From Bog-473 sp963725895 (GTDB lineage Bacteria > Actinomycetota > Acidimicrobiia > Acidimicrobiales > RAAP-2): a DNA stretch of 64,000 nt. The DNA lies in the NCBI GenBank assembly GCA_963725895.1, contig CAVSAJ010000003.1, positions 372,001-436,000 of the forward strand, read 5' to 3'. The notes beneath the pieces were generated by a model, which made no database searches, was not told where the DNA came from, and saw only the letters and a list, made by a program, of their open reading frames with translations. A program made the translations under genes and the position numbers. Positions 27,264 through 36,510 of the stretch are shown here, piece by piece (positions within the stretch are counted from its first letter, which is position 1; each line of letters starts with the position of its first letter).

Positions 27264-28616
27264 TCAGATATGAGCCGGCAGCGGCGGAGGCGGCATGTTG
27301 TCGCGACACGAATCGCGCTCGCCGGCTGGCGCTGCTTCCAGGGCTCGTTCGAAGGTGATCTCGACGCGGGCACCGCCACCCGGCGTAGCACCGGTGACCA
27401 TGCTCCCGTGCGCACGTTCGGCAGTGCGACGAGCAATATCGAGCCCCAGACCGGTGGAGCCGCCCCCGCTGTGCCCGCGTTGATCGACTGGGCCGTCGGG
27501 GAACCCCGGTCCATCGTCCTCCACGACCAGCATCGCCTGCGCCGTCGAGGACGACAGCGTGACCCGGAAGGGTGTCCCCTCGGGGGTGTGGGCGAGGACG
27601 TTGCCGACCAGCGCGTCGATCGTCGCCTCAAGCTGGGACGCGGGGACGCGGATCTTGACGGCGATCTCCGGCAGATCCAACGTCCATCGGCGACCCTGCT
27701 CCTCAGCCAGAACGGACCAGAAGATCAGTCGGGCCTTGATCGTCTCGGTGATGTCGGAGTTCTCGGGTGTCGGCTGTGGGCGGGCGCGGCGAACCTCGGT
27801 GATAACGCTGTTCACCGCCTCCGTGAGGTCGTGCACTGCGGCCCGCATCTTCTGTCGGTCCCCGGGCTCGGTGAGTGCGTCGGCCTCGAGCGCGAGCGCC
27901 GTGAGCGGGGTGCGAAGTCCGTGTGAGAGGTCGGCCGCCTGTTCGCGTTCGAGCTCGAGTAACTCCATGATCCTCTCGGCAAGCGCGTTGACGGCCCGGC
28001 CCATGTGCTCGACCTCCGCTGGTCCCGCCGGCACGGCACGTGCGTCCAGGTCACCCGTGCTCAGGCGTCGGGTCACCGTGTCGAGGTCCTCGATGGACCG
28101 AACCAGAGAGCGCCCAAGCCGATCCGAGAGAAGGAGGGCCAAACCCAGGATGGCCACGCCGACCGCGGCGAGGACCAGCCATGCCTTCCAAACGCCCGCG
28201 GTCAGGAGATTGCCCGGCACGCTCACGACCCCGACGGCCGTGCCTGAAGGAAGGCGTACGGGAACCCACACGAGCGTGGTTCCCCGGTAGGACGCGGAGA
28301 AGGCGTGTCCGGCCCTGGCCGAGAAGAGTTGTGTCATCGGCACGGCGACGGGTGCACCAACCGTGGCCCCTCCGGTCGTGAACACTTCGACCTGGCGGCC
28401 GCTGCCGTCGGCATTGAGCTGTCCCACCACAGACTGCAGCGCAGCGTGGGAGCTCTCCGATGCCAACACGCCGGCAAGAGTGCGAGCCTCCTGGTCGGCC
28501 ACCGAAAGGCCTCGGTCAGTGGCCACGATCCGGACCACCGCTCCGAGCGGGATGATGAATGCCAGTGTCACCATGGCGGTGACCGCCAGCACGGTCAAAT
28601 TGAGGCGCCGCCTCAT
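27264..28616 (-). CDS. Two-component sensor histidine kinase (HAMP)
   Basis: 450 residues from ATG 28616, which overlaps the response regulator stop as ATGA; the longer frame is an Arg-rich shadow. Two membrane spans (near 8-28 and 150-175) flank an extracytoplasmic sensor, then HAMP (RSIEDLDTVTRRLSTGDL), the phospho-acceptor H-box ADLSHGLRTPLTAL, an N-box (ALVGNVLAHTPEG), and G-boxes DDGPGFPD and GSTGLGL. All catalytic motifs are present. Stimulus unknown; the neighbouring secreted proteins suggest envelope sensing. Confidence 0.9.
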   Translation of the reverse strand: MRRRLNLTVLAVTAMVTLAFIIPLGAVVRIVATDRGLSVADQEARTLAGVLASESSHAALQSVVGQLNADGSGRQVEVFTTGGATVGAPVAVPMTQLFSARAGHAFSASYRGTTLVWVPVRLPSGTAVGVVSVPGNLLTAGVWKAWLVLAAVGVAILGLALLLSDRLGRSLVRSIEDLDTVTRRLSTGDLDARAVPAGPAEVEHMGRAVNALAERIMELLELEREQAADLSHGLRTPLTALALEADALTEPGDRQKMRAAVHDLTEAVNSVITEVRRARPQPTPENSDITETIKARLIFWSVLAEEQGRRWTLDLPEIAVKIRVPASQLEATIDALVGNVLAHTPEGTPFRVTLSSSTAQAMLVVEDDGPGFPDGPVDQRGHSGGGSTGLGLDIARRTAERAHGSMVTGATPGGGARVEITFERALEAAPAGERDSCRDNMPPPPLPAHI

Positions 28617-29287
28617 CCGCAGGGGTCGACGAGCTTCACCCCGGCGCCGCGCAGCACGTGCACGTAGCGTGGCTCCGCCGCGGACTCGCCGAGCTTGCGC
28701 CGCAGCCACGACAAGTGCACGTCCACGGTCTTGTCGGCGCCGCCGAGCGGCTGGTCCCAGACCGCGGCGAGGATCTCACGCTTCGACACCACGTGCCCCG
28801 GCTGTGAAGCAAGGAAGGCCAGGAGGTCGAACTCCTTGCGGGTCAAATCGAGCGCCTTGTTGCAGAGCAGCGCCTCCCGCGCCGACGTGTCGATGCGGAG
28901 GTCTCCGACAACCAGGATTGGGGCCTCGCCGCGTGCGGTGCGGCGGAAGACGGCGCGCAACCTGGCCGCGAGGTGGTCGGCCGAAAAGGGTTTGACGACG
29001 TAGTCGTCGGCTCCCGCGTCGAGCGTGCGGATGATGCCCGCCTCCTCGTCGCGTGCGGTGGCAGCGACGATGGGCACCTCGCTCACGGCCCGGATCATTT
29101 TGACGAGCTCAAAGCCGTCGATGTCGGGAAGGCCGAGATCCAGGACCACGGCGGCCGGAGGGTGTTCGACAACGGACCGCAAGCCGTCCAGGCCGGTGGA
29201 CGCCGTCAGGACCTGGAAGCCACGGGCGGAGAGCGCGGTCTCGAGCGAGCGCAAAATCCGCACATCGTCCTCGATGAGCGTCAGCAT
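28613..29287 (-). CDS. OmpR/PhoB-family response regulator
   Basis: 224 residues from ATG 29287 (MLTLIEDDVRILRSL). Receiver domain with acidic pocket EDD, phospho-acceptor Asp in VVLDLGLPDIDG, Thr in VAATARDEE and Lys in VVKPFSADH. A C-terminal winged helix follows (LTRKEFDLLAFLASQPGHVVSKREILAAVWD). First gene of a two-gene operon with the histidine kinase. Confidence 0.9.
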   Translation of the reverse strand: MLTLIEDDVRILRSLETALSARGFQVLTASTGLDGLRSVVEHPPAAVVLDLGLPDIDGFELVKMIRAVSEVPIVAATARDEEAGIIRTLDAGADDYVVKPFSADHLAARLRAVFRRTARGEAPILVVGDLRIDTSAREALLCNKALDLTRKEFDLLAFLASQPGHVVSKREILAAVWDQPLGGADKTVDVHLSWLRRKLGESAAEPRYVHVLRGAGVKLVDPCG

Positions 29288-30232
29288 CGTCACCCTGCAC
29301 GGCTCCCCGAGCAGCCCACCACGCCAAGAGCCTACGTCAGCCGCCTCGCCGCGACCTGACCCGGACCGGGCCGCTCGTGCCAGCAGCCGCAACACGCAGG
29401 GACCCCTCCCTCTACATTTGCAATCGGGCTCGGAGCACACCGCGCCGAACATCTCGGCAATCTCCTGGCAAGGAAAGCGAAGGACAAAACATGGGCCATT
29501 CCTCGGCCCGGGTGAAGGTGCGGCCGTAAGAGGCCATGAACCCTGTTGCGCTGCAGGCGGTATTTCACAGATGGGTCTGGAGCGCTTGATTCGGCCCCAA
29601 GCTGGATGCGCTGGCTTTACAGTGGAACGACGAACGCGCCTGGAGCAGTCCGGACCGGTGCACAGTCGTCAAAGGGATCGTGTTGTTGATCAACCCCAGG
29701 CCACGCTGTCATAACGGTGGTCCACTGAATGGGGTCAAGGCCTAAGGACGGGAGCTTCGGGTCCCGAACCCGAAGGTCTCGTCAGACCGATGCCAGCAGG
29801 GAGTTTCTCGGGGAAGCGCCGACATTGAGTAGTGCAGCGCCCATGCGGCTGCATTGTGCGAGCCCCGTGACCAGCAGTTTCGTCGGGCTTGTAGCCCGAG
29901 GGTGCGTGATGGTTGTGACCACCCGCCACTCAGAGCCGTTCATAGAGGGGTCGCTGACCGCGTTGACAGAAGTCCCGGATTACGGAGGCCCTGGCCGGGC
30001 GCCGGAACTTCATCGTGCCTCGGTGGTGAGCGCGTCCGCGCCCTTGCGGCGCGTGACCGAAGGTGTGCCCACGCGATCGCATCCGGAGGAACGAGCCCAT
30101 TGCGCGCCTAGGTGGGATCCTGGTCACGGCTCCGATCTGGATTGATTGGACCACTCGACGCTTGAATCTCAGCGTGCTTGTCGCACCGTTGGCTAGCCTG
30201 ACCGCGGTGAATCACAAGGTGGAGGGGCATTG
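29288..30232. other. Long intergenic region, no gene recognised
   Basis: 945 bases. Frames on both strands overlap each other and lack ribosome sites or known motifs. A small hairpin (CTTCGGGT/ACCCGAAG, 29755-29775) is present. Probably eroded sequence. Confidence 0.4.
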
Positions 30233-30670
30233 ATGCAGAAACCGATCGCGAACGTGTTCACGTGGCCGGACGATGATCCAGAGCTTCTCGGCGGTCAGTG
30301 CAAGGACTGCGGGGCGATCACGTTCCCGTTGCAGTCGCGGTGCCCGCGCTGTGGTACCCGGAGCATGGCCGAACTTCCCCTACCCCGCCGGGGCACCCTT
30401 GTGTCCTGGACGACCCAGGAGTTCCCGCCGAGCTCCAACTACATGGGTGATCCGACGGGCAAGTCCTTCAAGCCTTTTGGGATCGGTCTGGTGCAACTTG
30501 ACGATTTGGTGCGCGTCGAGTCGCGGCTCACCGAGTGCGATCCCCAAAAGCTCGACTTCGGAATGGAAGTCGAGCTTCGAATCGTCCCGTTCTATATCGA
30601 TAACGACGGCAACGAGTTCGTCACCTTCGCCTTCGCGCCCGTTGGCGCGCAGAATAGTCAGGAGCGCTAA
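30233..30670 (+). CDS. DUF35 OB-fold/zinc-ribbon acyl-CoA-binding protein
   Basis: 145 residues from ATG 30233 after GGAGGGG. A rubredoxin-like zinc ribbon (CKDCGAITFP ... CPRCG) at residues ~24-44 is followed by the OB-fold of DUF35 (GTLVSWTTQEFPPSSNYMG). DUF35 proteins form complexes with thiolase-like partners and bring in or channel acyl-CoA. The stop abuts the ATG of the thiolase gene directly (TAAATG), so the two are translationally coupled and probably one enzyme. Confidence 0.9.
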   Translation: MQKPIANVFTWPDDDPELLGGQCKDCGAITFPLQSRCPRCGTRSMAELPLPRRGTLVSWTTQEFPPSSNYMGDPTGKSFKPFGIGLVQLDDLVRVESRLTECDPQKLDFGMEVELRIVPFYIDNDGNEFVTFAFAPVGAQNSQER

Positions 30671-31813
30671 ATGGACGACGTCACGATCATCGGTGTCGGT
30701 CTCCATCCCTTCGGCCGGCACGGCGACAAGTCCGCGTACGAGATGGCCGCTGACGCCATCGAGCTGGCGTTGGCGGACGCAGGCGTGACCTGGAACGACG
30801 TCCAGTGCGCCTTCGGCGGGAGCTGGGGAGTCTGGACCGACCCCGTCACCGGTCTTGTCGGCCTTAGCGGCCTTCCGTTCATCCATGTGTTCAGCGCGTG
30901 TGCAACCGGCGCTGCCACGATCCAGCAGGCCGCAAACGCCATCCGCGCTGGCAATGGTGACATCGTCGTGGCCGTCGGCACGGACAAGCACGCTCGGGGC
31001 TCATTCAAAGGAGATCCGACGACCACCAACGTGCCTGCGTGGTATGGCGAGAACGGGCAGTACGTGACCACCAAGTTCTTCGGCATGAAGATCAACAAGT
31101 ACATGCACGACCATGGCGTACCCCAGGCGACGTTAGCCAAGGTCGCGGCGAAGAACTACCGCAACGGTGCTCTCAATCCGAATGCCTTCCGTCGCAAGCC
31201 GATCACGGAGGAGGAGATTCTCAGCTCGCCGATGCTCAACTATCCACTTACCTCGTACATGTTCTGCGCTCCCGACGAGGGCGCTGCGGCGCTGGTCCTT
31301 TGCCGCGCCGACATGGCGCATCGTTTTACGGATACGCCGGTTTATGTGAAGGCGACTGCTATCCGCACGCGAAACTACGGCTCGTACGAGGTCAACACCA
31401 CATGGTCCCCTGTCGAAGAAGACGTTGCCCCAACCGTGTACGCGTCCCGCGCCGCTTACGAAGACGCTGGGATCGGACCCGAGGATGTTGATGTCATCCA
31501 GGTCCAGGACACCGATGCTGGTGCTGAGGTCATCCACATGGCTGAGAACGGCTTCTGTGCTGACGGCGACCAGGAGAAACTTCTCGCCGACGGCGCCACC
31601 GAGATCACGGGTCCGATGCCGATCAACACCGACGGCGGCCTCATCGCCAACGGTGAGCCGATCGGAGCCTCCGGCCTCCGCCAGGTCCACGAGCTCGTGC
31701 TTCAACTCCGCGGCCAGGCGGGCGACCGCCAGGTTCAGGGTAACCCGCGCGTCGGCTACGCCCAGGTCTACGGGGCTCCCGGCACCGCCGCCGCCACGAT
31801 CCTCACCCGCTGA
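30671..31813 (+). CDS. SCP2-type thiolase/lipid-transfer protein, likely aldolase-like
   Basis: 380 residues of the thiolase superfamily (SCP2/Ltp branch). SACATGAA near 78 is the region of the acyl-accepting Cys. The usual C-terminal NxxGGxxxxGHPxGATG motif reads NTDGGLIANGEPIGASG, with Glu in place of the catalytic His, so ordinary thiolysis is doubtful. Paired DUF35/Ltp2-like complexes carry out retro-aldol cleavage in steroid side-chain degradation, and the pairing here points the same way. The substrate is not known; no other steroid genes are nearby. Confidence 0.85.
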   Translation: MDDVTIIGVGLHPFGRHGDKSAYEMAADAIELALADAGVTWNDVQCAFGGSWGVWTDPVTGLVGLSGLPFIHVFSACATGAATIQQAANAIRAGNGDIVVAVGTDKHARGSFKGDPTTTNVPAWYGENGQYVTTKFFGMKINKYMHDHGVPQATLAKVAAKNYRNGALNPNAFRRKPITEEEILSSPMLNYPLTSYMFCAPDEGAAALVLCRADMAHRFTDTPVYVKATAIRTRNYGSYEVNTTWSPVEEDVAPTVYASRAAYEDAGIGPEDVDVIQVQDTDAGAEVIHMAENGFCADGDQEKLLADGATEITGPMPINTDGGLIANGEPIGASGLRQVHELVLQLRGQAGDRQVQGNPRVGYAQVYGAPGTAAATILTR

Positions 31814-32220
31814 GCACATGGGTGGTTGGTAGCGCGAGCTGCCGTGTTCGCTACTGTCGCAGGCTCCGGATCACAGGGGATCGATGATGCGCTCGACGAA
31901 GTGCTCTGATGAGCTCGCGGAGAGCGTTATTCAATCACGCGAAAATGCCACGGATTCTTATTTGGTTGTCATCCATTGGAGTCCCGCTCACAAGCCATCC
32001 GTCGGCAAAGCCCATCTGCCCTTAGCGAGCCTGTGGGAGTTCTCCCCAAACGCACCGGCAGTCAACTAGCGAAGGACGGCTCTGTCTAGATGCCCTTTGG
32101 CGCTAAAATGCTGCTTTCGTTATCCATCTGAGAGGAGGCGCTGTGAATCCCAAACGTTCATGGCGCCACTTGCGTATGTGACCACGTGGTCTGGCTCGGG
32201 CGCCCTTCTCGAGGAGCCTG
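31814..32220. other. Intergenic with repeat remnant and possible leader peptide
   Basis: Holds a degenerate copy of the TCCCACG tandem (31935-31956) and a GTG-initiated 12-codon frame at 32143 behind GAGAGGAGG. No larger gene. Confidence 0.4.
31935..31956 (+). repeat. 11-bp tandem repeat, degenerate (copy 4)
   Basis: TCACGCGAAAA followed by TGCCACGGATT, three differences from the consensus of copies 1 and 2 over 22 bases. Confidence 0.45.
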
Positions 32221-32754
32221 ATGTCGACAGATCACGTTCATGTATTGCAGATTGCGGGACCGGCTGGGGTTGGCAAGACCACTCTGGGCTGGGAAATAAG
32301 CGTCCAGCTGCGTCAAGCCGGCGTTTCGCACGTCGTCCTAGACAGCGATGAGTTGGACCGGGTGTGGCCGCTCTCCAGCAGTGAGCGCGAATCTCTAAAC
32401 CGTGCAAACCTGTCTGCCTTCTGGGCTAATGCTTCAGCGCTTGGCCAGTGCCGGCTGATTTTGGTCGGAGTGTTCCTCCGTCCTGGCGCTGATCGGAGGT
32501 GGATCGGCTGCGCTCTGCCGGGCTCGACGATCACTCGCGTTGTGCTGGAGGCGTCCGACCAAGAACTTGAAAGGCGGCTCCGCACCCGAGAAATCGGCTC
32601 AGGGTTCGGAGACCAACTGAGGCACACATTGGACCAGGCCCAGCGTTTCCGCAATCGTCGAGGCGTAAGAGATGACGTCCTCATCACTCAGGGCCGGGAG
32701 GTACGTGATCTGGGCCACGAAGTGATCGAACGCGTCGGGTGGGTCGGTGCATAA
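32221..32754 (+). CDS. P-loop kinase-like NTPase
   Basis: 177 residues from ATG 32221 after GAGGAG. Walker A GPAGVGKTTL near 13, LDSDELDRVWPL near 41, and a lid-like Arg-rich region (RRLRTREIG ... RFRNRRG). The layout resembles small-molecule kinases such as APS kinase or zeta-toxin-like kinases. Substrate not predictable. Preceded by a possible short leader reading frame. No partner gene evident. Confidence 0.7.
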   Translation: MSTDHVHVLQIAGPAGVGKTTLGWEISVQLRQAGVSHVVLDSDELDRVWPLSSSERESLNRANLSAFWANASALGQCRLILVGVFLRPGADRRWIGCALPGSTITRVVLEASDQELERRLRTREIGSGFGDQLRHTLDQAQRFRNRRGVRDDVLITQGREVRDLGHEVIERVGWVGA

Positions 32755-32811
32755 CGCTGGGACGCGTGCTTCACGGCGAACGATCGTCGTAGCCTGAACC
32801 GGCCTTCTGCG

Positions 32812-33207
32812 TTAGTTCGGCGAAACGGAATCCCCTGGCTTTGGCGGCTCGCTGATGGACGCATTGCGGATCTCAGCGACATCCTCTAGCGACGCCTCCC
32901 GGAGAGTGGGCCAGCCCATTCCGCTGGTGCCGCAGAGGAACTGCCGCTCCTCGCCCTCCTTGAGGGAGATTCGCAGCTCCTCGGACCTGCGCAGCCCGAC
33001 AAACCGCATGTACAGCCTGTGTTCCCCTGGTTCCACCCTCAAGACCCTCACCTGCTCGGTTCCGATTTTGCCCACGGCGTGGTCGTCAAGAACCACCGTG
33101 TAGTCCGGATGGAGCCGAAGGAGGCGAAATAGCAGGGCGGTAGGGAGCACGGTCGCGGGCGACACCGACCAATTTCGCTTCGGTCGAAAGATTCTGATTG
33201 CTGACAT
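32812..33207 (-). CDS. Uncharacterised small beta-rich protein
   Basis: 131 residues from ATG 33207 after AAAGGA; the longer frame reads into pseudogene sequence. The central region (YTVVLDDHAVGKIGTEQVRVLRVEPGEHRLYMRFVGLRRSEELRISLKEGE) has the alternating pattern of a PEGA-like beta domain. No signal peptide or membrane span. It lies directly downstream of an ABC ATPase remnant in the same direction. Confidence 0.6.
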   Translation of the reverse strand: MSAIRIFRPKRNWSVSPATVLPTALLFRLLRLHPDYTVVLDDHAVGKIGTEQVRVLRVEPGEHRLYMRFVGLRRSEELRISLKEGEERQFLCGTSGMGWPTLREASLEDVAEIRNASISEPPKPGDSVSPN

Positions 33208-33315
33208 CGGCGTCCTTTCTCGACAGGGTGAATAAGGCACTCGGCTGGCGTCTCTCGCCACGTAGAACTCCTCCGAGGGTGAGGGCAGTTGACAGAGGTA
33301 CACCAGCTGGTCTCG

Positions 33316-33580
33316 TCCAAATCCGCTTCTCGCTTACGCCACGTGACGGCATCGGTCGTGCAGCTCTCACGGTCGGAACGCCAGCAACGACTGCCGACCC
33401 TGAACTCGGCGCGATCAGCGTCCCGAGCGTCCGCACGGTCGCCGTCTTGCTCGCACCGCCGGGACCCTTGGAGCACCTCGCCATAGCAACCTCGAGCGAC
33501 ACGTCGTCGAACGCCACTCTGTCCCCAAAGCGCTTGGAAAGGTGATCGACAACCGAGCGCCGAGTGTGTGGCAGAGGCAA
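33316..33580 (-). pseudogene. Remnant of a DrrA-like ABC transporter ATPase
   Basis: LSKRFGDRVAFDDVSLEV, then a shortened and altered Walker A (GPGGASKTA instead of GPNGAGKTT), then TVRTLGTLIAPSSGSAVVAG match the N-terminal 80-90 residues of drug-export ABC ATPases. The segment before the Walker motif is shortened, and no Q-loop, signature or Walker B follows. Non-functional fragment. Confidence 0.75.
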
Positions 33581-33828
33581 CGATCATCAGCGAGGTATCT
33601 CTGGCCCTGACCGCCTCGGCTCGACGACTCTTGCGCTCGCTGATGCGTGCTCGATGCCTTGTTCGGGCGTCATCTTCTCGGTCGGACGCTCACGACGCGA
33701 CGCCCGAGCTTGGCCAGCGCGTTCGGAGTCTTTTATCCGCGCATCGCGGTGTCCCTGGTCACAGGGCCACGCGCCCACCATAGGTATCAGCATGAGTGCA
33801 CGGTACCAGAACGGCTGACCGATCGTGC

Positions 33829-33849
33829 TAATATTTGAACATGTGTTCA
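33829..33849 (+). promoter_or_regulatory. Leaderless promoter with TetR operator
   Basis: The -10 box TAATAT (33829-33834) lies six bases before ATG 33841. The palindrome TGAACATGTGTTCA (33836-33849) covers the start codon. Autoregulation is inferred. Confidence 0.65.
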
Positions 33850-34500
33850 GCAACAGCCGAGGTCCCAGAGGAGTTCACCTTCATCGAGTCCGCCCGCCGG
33901 GCACAGATCGTTCGAGCGGCAATCGACACCATCGCCGAGGTCGGTTACGCACGGGCTTCACTCGCTCGCATCGGGGCGAGGATCGGCATCAGCAAAGGGC
34001 TGATCGGCTACCACTTCGCTGGCAAGGACGAGCTGATCAGACAAGTGGTGGCCGAGATCATCGAGGAGGGGAAGGCCTATATGACCCCTCGGATCCTCGC
34101 CGAGCCGCCCGGATCGGACATGTTGCGGGCGTACATCGAATCGAACATCGGCTTTATGCGAGAGCACCCCAACTACATGGTCGCGATCATGGAGATCAGA
34201 CGTAGCGGTCTTACGGCCGATGGCAAGGAGATGTTCTACGGCGACGCAAACGTGAACGAATTTGCTGGCGAACTCGAGAGCTTGCTCTCGAAGATGCAAG
34301 CAGCCGGAGGCTTGCGTCCAAATTTCAATCCAAAAGTCATGGCGCTCGCCATTCGGTCCTCTATAGATGCGGTAGCACGTGGACTGGCTCAAGACGCAGA
34401 TCTCGACGTCGAGACGAACGCGAGGGAGATCGCAGATATCTTCGATCTGGCGACCCGGATAAAGCCTGATGTATCCGCCCCGAAAGGATGGCGCGCGTAG
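33841..34500 (+). CDS. TetR family transcriptional regulator
   Basis: 219 residues. Helix-turn-helix RASLARIGARIGISKGLIGYHFAGKDELI at ~40-68, followed by a TetR_C-like all-helical domain. The ATG at 33841 is preferred over an upstream TTG because it lies six bases after a good -10 box. No obvious divergent target except the dead ABC ATPase, whose live form may have been the original target. Confidence 0.85.
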   Translation: MCSATAEVPEEFTFIESARRAQIVRAAIDTIAEVGYARASLARIGARIGISKGLIGYHFAGKDELIRQVVAEIIEEGKAYMTPRILAEPPGSDMLRAYIESNIGFMREHPNYMVAIMEIRRSGLTADGKEMFYGDANVNEFAGELESLLSKMQAAGGLRPNFNPKVMALAIRSSIDAVARGLAQDADLDVETNAREIADIFDLATRIKPDVSAPKGWRA

Positions 34501-34586
34501 ACCTGAACTCCGCCGACCATCAGCTCAGGCGTGCAAGCATCTGATGATCCTTGCTTACGATGACGTGATCAGCCAGAGGAGGTTTC

Positions 34587-35216
34587 GTGATCTCAGAAGG
34601 CGAGCTTCGATCACTCGAGGTTGCATGTCGATCCCTTCCAATGGTGGCTGATCACTATGTTGCGAAAGATCTTGTTCTAACCCTCCAAGAGATGGTCCTT
34701 GACTATCGACAGACCTCTCTTGTCGTGCAGCGCGCGCTTGAACACTACAAGTCAGAGGTCTGGAGCGAGGTTCGCTCGCTAGATGACCTTGAGCGTGTTT
34801 TCCACGATTATGACAACGATAAAGATGGCAATCTCGCTCTCGCGCAGTTTCTGTGGGGATACAATCTCTGGACTCGGGCTGAACAGCTGCGTGGCGTTGT
34901 TGAGTGGTCGCGTCGAGCTGGAATCAATTCGATGAAAGACTTAAGTGAGTGGATCGAGTCAAGCACCTTTGCGGATTTCGAGCATCAGATCGACGGTTTG
35001 GGTCTAGTCGTCTATCAGGGACTTGTGATGCGACTCGGAGGTGAGGCGATAAGTCCCGATGTACACGTCACGCGGTTTGTACACAACACCATAAGCCGAA
35101 ACTGCAGCGAAGCTGATGTGAACGAGGCTCTATGCGTTGTGGCGAATCGAATCGGTATGAAAACAAGGGTGCTTGACGCGAGCATATGGGACCACCAAAC
35201 CAGTACAGATGAATAG
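34587..35216 (+). CDS. Uncharacterised low-GC protein, possible helix-hairpin-helix fold
   Basis: 209 residues from GTG 34587 after AGAGGAGGT. An all-helical sequence; GLGLVVYQGLVMRLGGEAISPDVHVTRFVHNTI near 140-172 resembles the HhH-GPD region of DNA-glycosylase-like proteins (GLG ... DVHVTRF), but the catalytic Lys/Asp and the iron-sulfur Cys are not evident. GC is clearly below its surroundings (26 of 60 bases in 34621-34680), indicating recent transfer. Function unassigned. Confidence 0.65.
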   Translation: MISEGELRSLEVACRSLPMVADHYVAKDLVLTLQEMVLDYRQTSLVVQRALEHYKSEVWSEVRSLDDLERVFHDYDNDKDGNLALAQFLWGYNLWTRAEQLRGVVEWSRRAGINSMKDLSEWIESSTFADFEHQIDGLGLVVYQGLVMRLGGEAISPDVHVTRFVHNTISRNCSEADVNEALCVVANRIGMKTRVLDASIWDHQTSTDE

Positions 35217-35364
35217 GAGGTCCGAGGAACATCATTTCACCCAGCTCTAGATGTCGGCCTCAGACAGCTGAATCAATCCACGAAGATCGACAGAGTTCGA
35301 CGGCACTCGGGAGCCTCCAACCCTTCAACCCGCCGTGGCATTTGTAGTCATGCCAAGCTGAGGT

Positions 35365-36510
35365 ATGGCCATCCGAGTCGTCGCAGCGGTGATCGGCGCC
35401 TTCATCGTGCTGGCCACAGGATGGAGTGTCCTCGGCACCCTGGTCGTGCCACGGCGCATTCGGAGCCGCATTCCCCGGATGGTCTTCATCGTCAATCGCA
35501 GCGTCTTCCACTTTTTGGCGGACAAAGCGGGCTCTTATGAGCGCCAGGACCGGATTCTGGCTGTCCAGGCACCCGTACAACTCATCGCACAGGTCGTCGC
35601 ATGGTTGGCCCTCTATCAGCTGGGCTTTGGACTGCTCATGTGGCCACTTGTTGGTAACGGCGAGCTAGGAAGCGCCATGGCGCAGACTGGCTCGGCGCTG
35701 TGCACGTTGGGCTATCTCGTTCCACGCACGAGCGGATCGGCGGCGCTCGACCCCCTCGTTGCTCTCGCCGGCCTCGGGACGGTTGCCCTCCAGATCGGGT
35801 ACCTCCCGACGTTGTACGCAGCCTTCAACCGCCGTGAAGCGCTCATTACCATGCTCGACTCGAGAGCCGGTGTGCCGTCATGGGGACCAGAGTTACTGGC
35901 CCGAACGCACTATGGCCTCGGCAGTGGTGTGTCTGCCGTCAGCGAGCTGCCGGAGCTGTTCGAAGCGTGGGAACAGTGGTCCGCAGACGTTTCCGAGAGC
36001 CACACCACCTATGTTCCACTGATGTGGTTCCGCTCGCCACATCCGCTGTCGTCGTGGGTAACGGCGCAGCTTGCCGTGCTCGACGCGGCCGCGCTGTATC
36101 TGGCGCTTCTTCCCAATGCGAGAGGCCTCATCCAAGCACGCCTCTGTCTGCGCGGAGGCTTCACCTGCCTCGGGAACATAGCCCGGGCTGTAGGAATACC
36201 TATCCCGGAGGACGCCGACCCAAGCGCCGGGATCACGCTCTCGTACGACGACTTCGCAGAGGCCATCGAGCGTCTGCGTAAAGTCGACTTTCCGATCGAA
36301 CGGCCCGTCGAGGATGCGTGGGCGGACTTCTCAGGGTGGCGGGTCAACTACGAGGCTGCTGCCTATGCGTTGGCGTGGGCAACTGACGCTCCACCAGCAT
36401 TGTGGTCGGGCCCGCGGCGCCATGAGATCGAGCCGATCGCCCCCCTACGGCCCCGGACCGCTGGAACGAGCCAGCCTGAAAGTGCCGAGAAACCCCACGG
36501 AAATCCGTGA
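35365..36510 (+). CDS. Multi-span membrane protein, possibly channel-related
   Basis: 381 residues. An N-terminal span (VVAAVIGAFIVLATGWSVLGTL), two to three more spans around 70-160, and SGSALCTLGYLVPRT, which could be a re-entrant pore-like loop between spans. A soluble C-terminal half follows (FEAWEQWSADVSESHTTYVPLMWFRSP). Similar architecture occurs in uncharacterised actinobacterial ion-channel-like proteins; I cannot confirm selectivity residues. Stands alone. Confidence 0.65.
   Translation: MAIRVVAAVIGAFIVLATGWSVLGTLVVPRRIRSRIPRMVFIVNRSVFHFLADKAGSYERQDRILAVQAPVQLIAQVVAWLALYQLGFGLLMWPLVGNGELGSAMAQTGSALCTLGYLVPRTSGSAALDPLVALAGLGTVALQIGYLPTLYAAFNRREALITMLDSRAGVPSWGPELLARTHYGLGSGVSAVSELPELFEAWEQWSADVSESHTTYVPLMWFRSPHPLSSWVTAQLAVLDAAALYLALLPNARGLIQARLCLRGGFTCLGNIARAVGIPIPEDADPSAGITLSYDDFAEAIERLRKVDFPIERPVEDAWADFSGWRVNYEAAAYALAWATDAPPALWSGPRRHEIEPIAPLRPRTAGTSQPESAEKPHGNP

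Noticed and set aside
29729..30145. 138-codon plus-strand frame in the 29-30 kb gap
   Set aside because: No ribosome site, no signal or domain pattern, and competing frames on the other strand; amino acid use is Arg/Ser/Pro-rich as in shadow frames.
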